This document shows, piece by piece, positions 43,498 to 48,896 of a stretch of 48,896 nt of DNA. Source of the stretch: an uncultured Flavobacteriaceae bacterium (GTDB lineage Bacteria; Bacteroidota; Bacteroidia; Flavobacteriales; Flavobacteriaceae). A program made the translations under genes and the position numbers. The stretch spans positions 1-48,896 of the forward strand of contig CALDUF010000073.1 of assembly GCA_937923515.1 (NCBI GenBank), given 5' to 3'. The notes beneath the pieces are model-generated. The model was not told where the DNA came from, searched no databases, and saw only the letters and a program-made list of their open reading frames with translations. Within the stretch, counting starts at the first letter, position 1. Each line of letters opens with the position of its first letter.

Positions 43498-43791
43498 GTG
43501 TTACTACTTACCGATTTAGAAAAATACATGTTACCATGCCTAAATAAAAAGCTTTTAGGTATAGAATGTATGGGTTGTGGCTTACAACGTAGTGTGTCTT
43601 TATTAATTCAAGGGGAATTTGTTGCGGCATTTCAGATGTATCCAGCGATTTACAGCTTAATTGCGCTCTGTGTGTCTGTTGCTGCGAACGTTTTCTTTAA
43701 ATTTAAGCATTCAAACAAAATTATAACCGTACTAGCAATAGTAACGATTTCAACAATTATTATAAATTTCACAATTAAATTAATCAATTAA
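43498..43791 (+). CDS. DUF2752 domain membrane protein
   Basis: 97 residues (GTG start), or 87 if translation begins at the ATG at 43528 (MLPCLNKKLLG), which better fits the family start. The signature is the cysteine segment GIECMGCGLQRSVSLL followed by two to three hydrophobic helices. DUF2752 is widespread in Bacteroidota; the CxxCG motif is invariant but its function is unknown. The CCC-motif gene begins ten bases downstream, so the two probably form an operon. Confidence 0.82.
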   Translation: MLLLTDLEKYMLPCLNKKLLGIECMGCGLQRSVSLLIQGEFVAAFQMYPAIYSLIALCVSVAANVFFKFKHSNKIITVLAIVTISTIIINFTIKLIN

Positions 43792-43800
43792 AATTCATAC

Positions 43801-44124
43801 ATGAAACAAAAACTCAATCCAACAATCGTATATGTCCTAGCTATATTAGGTCTTTTATGCTGCTGCATAGGAGGACTTGGCTTTATCTTAGCTGGTATTG
43901 CATTTTTTATAGCTCAAAGCAAATTGAAAGATGCTAAATTAAATCCTGAAAATTATGACTTGGCTAGTATCAAATCTATGAACACAGCCAAAACAGTAGC
44001 ACTAGTTATTTTAATTATAAATATTCTATATCTCGTTATGACTATTTACAGAATATCCACAGTTGGATTTGATGAGTTAATGAGACAATCTCAAGAAATG
44101 ATGGAGCAAATGCAAAATCAGTAA
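43801..44124 (+). CDS. CCC-motif membrane protein
   Basis: 107 residues. The first helix contains three adjacent cysteines (LGLLCCCIGGLGFILAG), the hallmark of a small flavobacterial family named for this motif. A short soluble loop (LKDAKLNPENYDLASIKSMN) and a second helix follow, then a Met/Gln/Glu-rich tail (ELMRQSQEMMEQMQNQ). Function unknown. The pairing with a Cys-containing DUF2752 gene suggests a shared membrane role, for instance metal or thiol chemistry, but that is speculation. A terminator follows. Confidence 0.85.
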   Translation: MKQKLNPTIVYVLAILGLLCCCIGGLGFILAGIAFFIAQSKLKDAKLNPENYDLASIKSMNTAKTVALVILIINILYLVMTIYRISTVGFDELMRQSQEMMEQMQNQ

Positions 44125-44144
44125 AATTCGAATATTTTAACAGT

Positions 44145-44180
44145 AAAAAGCCTTGAAAACTTAAATTTTTGAGGCTTTTT
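44145..44180 (+). terminator. Terminator after the CCC-motif gene
   Basis: Stem AAAAAGCCT / AGGCTTTTT (44145-44153, 44172-44180) with a long loop and a T7 run. Confidence 0.75.
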
Positions 44181-44297
44181 TTAATTTACAACTGTACGCT
44201 TTTATTTTGAGTATGTTAAAGTTTGGGTTACAACAAAATAAGCTAAGAAATTATATAAATAATAACAAAAGCTAATACGTTTTATTTATTTAAAAGC

Positions 44298-44332
44298 AAA
44301 AAGCCAATAATCTTATAGATTATTGGCTTTTT
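44298..44332 (-). terminator. Terminator after tRNA-Pro
   Basis: 15-bp perfect stem AAAAAGCCAATAATC / GATTATTGGCTTTTT with loop TTATA, starting four bases beyond the tRNA 3' end on the minus strand. Symmetric, so it may also act as a second plus-strand terminator. Confidence 0.88.
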
Positions 44333-44335
44333 TTG

Positions 44336-44410
44336 TCGGGGTGGCAGGATTCGAACCTGCGACCTCCGCGTCCCAAACGCGGCGCGATAACCGGGCTACG
44401 CTACACCCCG
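44336..44410 (-). tRNA. tRNA-Pro(TGG)
   Basis: Cloverleaf on the minus strand: acceptor CGGGGTG / CACCCCG, D-arm region TAGCGTAGCCCGGTTATCGCG, anticodon stem CCGCG / CGCGG around loop TTTGGGA (anticodon TGG), and T-arm GCAGGTTCGAATCCTGC. The discriminator is A at 44336. The CCA end is not encoded. Confidence 0.97.
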
Positions 44411-44445
44411 ATTTTGGTTATCTAATTTCTATTTTAAGTTACTCG

Positions 44446-44453
44446 CAAAACTA
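44446..44453 (-). promoter_or_regulatory. Candidate -7 promoter box TAGTTTTG for tRNA-Pro
   Basis: Minus-strand TAnnTTTG match 35 bases upstream of the tRNA 5' end. A second match, TACGTTTG, lies at 44465-44472. No -33 TTG at 20 bases. Confidence 0.38.
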
Positions 44454-44517
44454 AGCAACTCTTTCAAACGTATTACTAAAAAATAAGCAAAATAGTAAAC
44501 CTATTTCTTAACTAGTG

Positions 44518-44536
44518 GTCACGCCTCTAGCGTGAC
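44518..44536. repeat. Perfect inverted repeat at the edge of the tRNA-Pro remnant
   Basis: GTCACGC-CTCTA-GCGTGAC, directly abutting the truncated tRNA copy at the point where its T-arm should begin. Confidence 0.85.
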
Positions 44537-44622
44537 GACCTCCGCGTCCCAAACGCGGCGCGATAATAACGCCAAGGCGTCATCTACGACAGGGCTACGC
44601 TACACCCCGATTTTGGTTATCT
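44537..44622 (-). pseudogene. Decayed partial copy of tRNA-Pro(TGG)
   Basis: Two blocks are identical to the intact tRNA-Pro locus. 44537-44566 equals 44361-44390 (30 bases: anticodon arm, variable region and part of the D-arm). 44592-44622 equals 44393-44423 (31 bases: rest of the D-arm, 5' acceptor strand and 13 bases of 5' flank). Between them 25 bases (44567-44591), containing the palindrome ACGCCAAGGCGT, replace two bases of the D-loop. The T-arm and 3' acceptor strand are missing. It cannot fold as a tRNA. The shared 5' flank indicates a tandem duplication of the locus, later disrupted. Confidence 0.9.
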
Positions 44623-44631
44623 TGTTTTTTG

Positions 44632-44715
44632 CGGAGAGACCGGGATTCGAACCCGGGCAACACTTACGCGTTGACAGATTAGCAATCTGCTCCATTACCA
44701 CTCTGGCACCTCTCC
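44632..44715 (-). tRNA. tRNA-Ser(GCT)
   Basis: Minus-strand type II tRNA: acceptor GGAGAGG / TCTCTCC (last pair G-T), D-arm TGCCAGAGTGGTAATGGAGC, anticodon stem CAGAT / ATCTG around TGCTA (anticodon GCT), long variable arm CAACGCGTAAGTGTTG and T-arm CCGGGTTCGAATCCCGG. Discriminator G at 44632; no encoded CCA. Confidence 0.97.
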
Positions 44716-44750
44716 TATTAAAGAACTTTCGCAACGTAAAATTGCGGATG

Positions 44751-44781
44751 CAAATGTATATTAAACATTATAAGAACGCAA
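44751..44781 (-). promoter_or_regulatory. Bacteroidota-type promoter for tRNA-Ser
   Basis: Minus strand: TTG (44779-44781), 20-base spacer, TACATTTG (44751-44758), then about 35 bases to the tRNA 5' end. Both elements and the spacing match the consensus. It may also drive the tRNA-Pro locus downstream. Confidence 0.7.
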
Positions 44782-44806
44782 CTATTTATTTAAATTTTTA
44801 AAAAAT

Positions 44807-46855
44807 TTATTCAGGATATTCTATACGCAAATGGTAAATATTTGCAAGCTTGTGTTTTAGCACTTTTTTTATAGATTCAATTTCTTTAAATGTAATGTTA
44901 GCATTTAAAAATTGCTCCTCTTCTATCTGCTTATTTATTATATTTTCTACAAATGCATCTATTTTAGTAGACGTAGGATTTTTCAAACTTTTAGAGGCTG
45001 CTTCAACACTATCGCACATCATTAAAATAGATGTTTCTTTACTAAAAGGCTTTGGCCCTGGATATCTAAACAAATCTGCATCAATTTCTTTGTCTAGCTC
45101 TTTGGCCTTTCTATAAAAATAATAAACAACGCTAGTGCCATGGTGTGTTCTTATAAAATCTATAACGCGGTCTGGTAAATTATTTTTCTTAGCTATTTCT
45201 ATACCGTGTATCACGTGGTCTGTTATAATTCTAACACTTTCTTTTGAAGACAATTCATCATGTGGATTAATTCCTGTTGATTGATTCTCTGTAAAATAGT
45301 TTGGCGTCATCATTTTACCTATATCGTGATACAACGCACCAACTCTTACCAACATAGCATTTGCACCAATTTCGTTTGCTGATGCTTCAGCAAGATTTGC
45401 AACATTTAACGAATGGTGAAATGTACCTGGAGACACATTCGATAATTCTTTTAAAAGCTTGGTGTTTGTATCTGATAATTCTAATAGAGAAACATCAGAT
45501 ACTAAACCGAACAACTTTTCATAAACATAAATTAATGGCTGTACAAATAGTGTTGCGAGTCCGCATAAAATAAACAGTAAAAATGTACTCCAGTCTATTG
45601 TTTCAATACTGCCCTCATGTATCACAAAAAATGCAAAATACGCAATGATATAAATAAGTGTTATTTGCCCAACAGAAATAAACAAATTAGCACGTTTGTA
45701 AAGCTCAGAAACCGTTAAAATTGTAACAATGCCTGCAAGAATTTGTAAAAACATATACTCATAACTATTTGGCACAATTGAGCCTAACAGTAACACCGTA
45801 ATTACATGAGTAAACATACCCAATCTTGCATCAAAAAATGCTTTTAGAACTAACGGTAATACACATAATGGCACTACATACAAATACTTTGAATTATAAT
45901 TTACTACCAGTGTAGTAATAAATACCATTAATAGAATATTAAAAAATATAAAAGTGACTTTGGTGTTATTCTCAAAAACCTCTACCCGATACTTTCTTAA
46001 AAACAGTAGCAGCATCAAAAGCGCTAAAGCAACCAATAAGGTATAGGCAAATAAAATCCAGCTGTAATTCGCATCATTCCATACCTGCGATTCGTACTCA
46101 GATTGTAAGGATTTTAACTTTTGAAATTTGTCGCCCTCTACAACTTCACCTTTAGAAATTAACAACGTTCCACGTTCTACACTGCCTCTGGTGTATGATA
46201 TAGTATTTAACTCATTCTGAAGTACTTTTTGTGTAAAGGATTTATTAAAACTTAGATTAGGTTCTACAATATCAAAAAACAACGACGTAAATCTAGGAAT
46301 ATAAGCGTTTAATCCTTCATTCTGCAAGCGTTTTGTAATAAACGATTTAACTTCGTCTTGATGTATTAGCTTGCCATACACTGTGGTTGTCTTTTTTACG
46401 TTTCCGCTTAAAATTTCAACAATTCTATCGGCTTCAAACGCATAATTATCAGAAAGTATCCCAAAGCTGTATAACGCCTCTAATGTTGCTTTTCCAGCTG
46501 TTTTTAAAGTATTTAAGGTGTTTTGAGATAGTGAATCTGGGAAGGTTCTTAAAAATTCATCTTCGTAAGTACGCGTTACACTTTTAATAACAGACTCATC
46601 CATATCAAAATACAAATGCGACTCGTTTTCAATTTTAGAAGTTTCTTTATTTAGCTCATCTTCAGCTTTTTTAATCGCAAAATTAAAAGGCGCGTATAAA
46701 TTTTCAGATTGCCAAGGCTTCCCTTTTTCAAAACTATATTTAAACTTTCCGCTCTTAGGAAACAAATACACAATTAAAAACGTAGTGCACACAAATAATA
46801 ACGCTTTATAAATCAAAGCATGATTTCTATATAGCTTATTTATGAAGTCTTTCAT
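44807..46855 (-). CDS. 7TM-HD family (PgpH-like) phosphohydrolase
   Basis: 682-residue membrane protein. An N-terminal helix (residues 15-30) is followed by a large extracytoplasmic domain (about 35-265), a bundle of seven hydrophobic helices (about 270-455) and a cytoplasmic HD domain with TFHHSLNVANLAEASANEIG and ALYHDIGKM near residues 475-512, plus later HHGTSVVYYFY. In Listeria, PgpH of this architecture hydrolyses cyclic di-AMP; the same role is likely here, though no c-di-AMP synthase is in the window. A minus-strand -7 box (TACATTTG, 46875-46882) is 20 bases upstream. Confidence 0.92.
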   Translation of the reverse strand: MKDFINKLYRNHALIYKALLFVCTTFLIVYLFPKSGKFKYSFEKGKPWQSENLYAPFNFAIKKAEDELNKETSKIENESHLYFDMDESVIKSVTRTYEDEFLRTFPDSLSQNTLNTLKTAGKATLEALYSFGILSDNYAFEADRIVEILSGNVKKTTTVYGKLIHQDEVKSFITKRLQNEGLNAYIPRFTSLFFDIVEPNLSFNKSFTQKVLQNELNTISYTRGSVERGTLLISKGEVVEGDKFQKLKSLQSEYESQVWNDANYSWILFAYTLLVALALLMLLLFLRKYRVEVFENNTKVTFIFFNILLMVFITTLVVNYNSKYLYVVPLCVLPLVLKAFFDARLGMFTHVITVLLLGSIVPNSYEYMFLQILAGIVTILTVSELYKRANLFISVGQITLIYIIAYFAFFVIHEGSIETIDWSTFLLFILCGLATLFVQPLIYVYEKLFGLVSDVSLLELSDTNTKLLKELSNVSPGTFHHSLNVANLAEASANEIGANAMLVRVGALYHDIGKMMTPNYFTENQSTGINPHDELSSKESVRIITDHVIHGIEIAKKNNLPDRVIDFIRTHHGTSVVYYFYRKAKELDKEIDADLFRYPGPKPFSKETSILMMCDSVEAASKSLKNPTSTKIDAFVENIINKQIEEEQFLNANITFKEIESIKKVLKHKLANIYHLRIEYPE

Positions 46856-46874
46856 ATAGTACGATTAATATTTT

Positions 46875-46882
46875 CAAATGTA
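46875..46882 (-). promoter_or_regulatory. Candidate -7 promoter box TACATTTG
   Basis: Minus-strand TAnnTTTG match 20 bases before the 7TM-HD start, identical to the tRNA-Ser -7 box. No -33 TTG at 19-21 bases. Confidence 0.42.
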
Positions 46883-46986
46883 ATAAATTCTAGGGGGTTA
46901 TCTTAAATCTAATAATGAAGTTAAGCGCCACAGCTATCAATTAAAAAATGATTATTTTAGCTTTAAGTAATTTTTAAATGTTCAGT

Positions 46987-48165
46987 ATGAATTCAGAAGT
47001 TGTTATTGTCTCCGCTGTAAGAACACCTATTGGTAGTTTTTTAGGTGCATTATCAACTGTACCAGCTACTAAATTAGGTTCGGTTGCCATAAAAGGTGCA
47101 TTAGATAAAATTGATTTAAAGCCAGAAATGGTTGATGAAGTATTTATGGGCAACGTGGTGCAAGCTGGTAACGGTCAAGCACCTGCAAGACAAGCCGCTT
47201 TAGGTGCCGGAATACCTAATACCGTGCCTTGTACAACTGTTAATAAAGTATGTGCTTCTGGCATGAAAGCCATAATGCATGCTGCACAAGCAATTGGTTT
47301 AGGCGATGCTGAAATTGTAGTTGCCGGCGGAATGGAAAATATGAGTTTAATACCGCATTATTTATATGCAAGAACAGGTACTAAATTTGGACCTAGCACA
47401 TTAATTGACGGTTTACAACGCGATGGACTGGTTGATGCTTACGACCAGAATGCTATGGGTGTTTGCGCAGATGCCTGTGCAACAGGACACGATTTTTCTC
47501 GTGAAGATCAAGATGCTTATGCCATACAATCCTATAAAAGATCTGAAGCAGCTTGGAGCAGCGGAAAGTTCAATAACGAAGTTATTCCTGTAGAAGTACC
47601 GCAACGTCGCGGTGAACCTATACTTGTCACTACCGATGAAGAGTTTACTAAAGTAAAACTTGATAAAATACCTAGTTTGCGCCCTGCGTTTACAAAAGAT
47701 GGCACTGTAACGGCTGCAAACGCATCTACCATTAATGATGGTGCTGCTGCTGCGGTTTTAATGACGAGAGCTAAAGCTGAAACGCTTGGGTTGCATATTT
47801 TAGCAACTATAAAAAGTTACGCCGATGCTGCGCATGAACCAGAATGGTTTACAACCGCACCAGCTAAAGCATTACCAAAGGCGTTAGCCAAAGCAGGAAT
47901 TTCTCAAGATGATGTTGATTATTTTGAATTCAACGAAGCCTTTTCGGTTGTAGCACTAGCCAACATGAAACTTTTAGGATTAAAAGACGATACTGTTAAT
48001 GTAAACGGTGGCGCTGTATCTTTAGGTCATCCACTAGGCTGTTCTGGCGCTAGAATTTTAATTACTTTGCTTAATGTGTTAGCACAAAACAATGCCAAAA
48101 TTGGTGCTGCAGCTATTTGTAATGGTGGCGGTGGCGCTTCTGCAATGGTTATTGAACGGCCGTAA
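46987..48165 (+). CDS. Acetyl-CoA C-acyltransferase (thiolase)
   Basis: 392-residue thiolase that makes or cleaves acetoacetyl-CoA or longer 3-ketoacyl-CoA. Residues: nucleophile Cys89 in TTVNKVCASGMKA, His near 348 in GHPLGCSGAR, and the second catalytic Cys in AAICNGGGGAS near the C-terminus. The N-terminal EVVIVSAVRTPIGSFLG is typical. I use the second Met (MNSEVV); an ATG three codons earlier (46978) is also possible. No other beta-oxidation genes are adjacent, so whether it acts in fatty-acid breakdown or acetoacetyl-CoA formation is open. Confidence 0.95.
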   Translation: MNSEVVIVSAVRTPIGSFLGALSTVPATKLGSVAIKGALDKIDLKPEMVDEVFMGNVVQAGNGQAPARQAALGAGIPNTVPCTTVNKVCASGMKAIMHAAQAIGLGDAEIVVAGGMENMSLIPHYLYARTGTKFGPSTLIDGLQRDGLVDAYDQNAMGVCADACATGHDFSREDQDAYAIQSYKRSEAAWSSGKFNNEVIPVEVPQRRGEPILVTTDEEFTKVKLDKIPSLRPAFTKDGTVTAANASTINDGAAAAVLMTRAKAETLGLHILATIKSYADAAHEPEWFTTAPAKALPKALAKAGISQDDVDYFEFNEAFSVVALANMKLLGLKDDTVNVNGGAVSLGHPLGCSGARILITLLNVLAQNNAKIGAAAICNGGGGASAMVIERP

Positions 48166-48171
48166 TTAAGT

Positions 48172-48201
48172 GTGCAGTAACAGTTTGCAGTACGCAGCTG
48201 T
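48172..48201. repeat. Degenerate ~7-base periodic sequence
   Basis: CAG occurs at 48175, 48181, 48188 and 48195 (steps 6, 7, 7), with GCAGTA twice, just after the thiolase stop. It looks like a decayed heptamer array. The rest of the 207-base gap to the next gene shows nothing recognisable. Confidence 0.35.
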
Positions 48202-48372
48202 AGTTGCCACGAACATTCAATGTAAAATCTTCTTTTTATTACCGATTACTTTTTAATATGAATATGATATTCCAACAAAATTCAGTTTATTTGATTGTTA
48301 AAACAAATGATAGCCATAACCAGTATAACAGTTTTAATAATTAATAAGAATAAGAAATAGTTTAAAATTCTT

Positions 48373-48896
48373 ATGCAATACGGTATTTGTAATTTAAGCA
48401 TCGTTCCATTACGATTTGAAGCGTCCGATAAAAGCGAGTTGGTATCGCAGGTATTGTATGGCGAATGGTTTAAGGTGATTGAAAAACGCAAACATTGGAG
48501 CAAAATACGTTTAGCGTTTGACACCTATGAAGGTTGGATTGACAATAAGCAGTATTTAAGTATTGAGGCAGAAGATTACAACCAATTAAATGCTCAAAAA
48601 CCAAGGCTTTCTACAGATTTAGTTGAATTTGTACAAGACGAAAACGAGCAACTCTACCCTATTCAGTTAGGTGCGTCATTAAATGGGTTATCGCTTTTAA
48701 AACATAGTTTTGATGGTAACCTTACGGAAGGCGCTAACCTAAAGTCTAACATTATACAAACTGCATTTTTATACCTTAATAGTCCGTATTTGTGGGGTGG
48801 AAAAACACCGTTTGGTATAGACTGCTCTGGCTTTACCCAAATGGTTTACAAACTTAATGGCTACAAGCTTTTACGCGATGCATCGCAACAAGCCAC
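48373..48896 (+). CDS. NlpC/P60 (C40) family peptidase, truncated by the window end
   Basis: 174 residues are visible and the gene runs off the end. The N-terminal part (about residues 1-70, ICNLSIVPLRFEASDKSELVSQVLYGEWFKVIEKRKHWSKI) looks like SH3-type cell-wall-binding modules. The NlpC/P60 domain begins with LNSPYLWGGKTPFGIDCSGFTQMVY and contains the catalytic Cys (DCSGF). The catalytic His and third residue lie beyond the window. No signal peptide is evident at the chosen ATG, which is usual for this flavobacterial group. A role in cleaving cell-wall peptides is expected. Confidence 0.9.
   Translation, partial: MQYGICNLSIVPLRFEASDKSELVSQVLYGEWFKVIEKRKHWSKIRLAFDTYEGWIDNKQYLSIEAEDYNQLNAQKPRLSTDLVEFVQDENEQLYPIQLGASLNGLSLLKHSFDGNLTEGANLKSNIIQTAFLYLNSPYLWGGKTPFGIDCSGFTQMVYKLNGYKLLRDASQQA

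Noticed and set aside
44337-44622. tRNA-Pro duplication as an attL/attR pair of an integrated element
   Set aside because: Integrases usually duplicate the 3' part of the tRNA; here the 5' part and 5' flank are duplicated and only about 120 bases separate the copies.
44532-44801. Plus-strand open frame with RPGFEPG
   Set aside because: It is the antisense of tRNA-Ser and the tRNA-Pro remnant; RPGFEPG-type peptides are a known artefact of translated tRNA T-arms.

Overview
The window looks like a chromosomal segment of a marine-type member of the Flavobacteriaceae (phylum Bacteroidota). The DNA is AT-rich. Lipoproteins, SprA/T9SS-type cargo and TonB receptors have the usual flavobacterial form. 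Several intergenic regions carry the Bacteroidota promoter element TAnnTTTG instead of an E. coli -10 box, and Shine-Dalgarno sequences are mostly absent. Almost everything is core housekeeping; I see no prophage, integrative element, CRISPR array, secondary-metabolite cluster or defence island.

Layout. 1-5.4 kb (minus strand): fused CcsB/CcsA cytochrome c maturation protein, a DUF4268 protein, a ZIP metal transporter and a SAM methyltransferase. 5.6-6.7 kb (plus): THUMP-type RNA methyltransferase. 7-12.6 kb (minus): an endonuclease/exonuclease/phosphatase-fold protein, the DUF6048-DUF6452-rlmD group and a mechanosensitive-channel-like protein. 12.8-20.8 kb: rocD (plus), gyrA plus a TPR protein (minus), clpC (plus). 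20.9-27.9 kb: a lipoprotein, a UMF1-type MFS transporter, an M48 peptidase lipoprotein, a lipoprotein MsrB, NDH-2 and dihydrolipoyl dehydrogenase. 28-33.8 kb: a beta-barrel protein, aroQ, an unknown exported protein, a TM2 protein, a XerD-type recombinase followed by a heptamer tandem array, then rny, a probable 6S RNA, zapA and a ZapB-like coiled-coil protein. 34-38.3 kb: an M23 peptidase directly abutting a TonB-dependent receptor. 38.3-44.1 kb: a cysteine desulfurase, a TSP3-repeat lipoprotein, a Smr protein with a small membrane protein, a T9SS cargo protein, and a DUF2752/CCC-motif pair. 44.3-44.7 kb: tRNA-Pro(TGG), a decayed partial copy of it, and tRNA-Ser(GCT). 44.8 kb to the end: a 7TM-HD phosphodiesterase, a thiolase and a truncated NlpC/P60 protein.

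How the parts work together. Several functions recur. RNA modification and decay are represented by two rRNA methyltransferases, RNase Y and a probable 6S RNA. Envelope maintenance is represented by the M23, M48 and NlpC/P60 hydrolases, surface MsrB and a MscS-like channel. Respiration is represented by CcsBA, NDH-2 and LpdA. The best candidates for closer study are the structured RNA between zapA and rny, the tRNA-Pro remnant with palindromic inserts, the heptamer array that begins inside the xerD stop codon, a terminator whose U-tract touches the next start codon, and several unusual protein insertions or fusions. I did not find a clearly new multi-gene system; the strongest signals are small and local.
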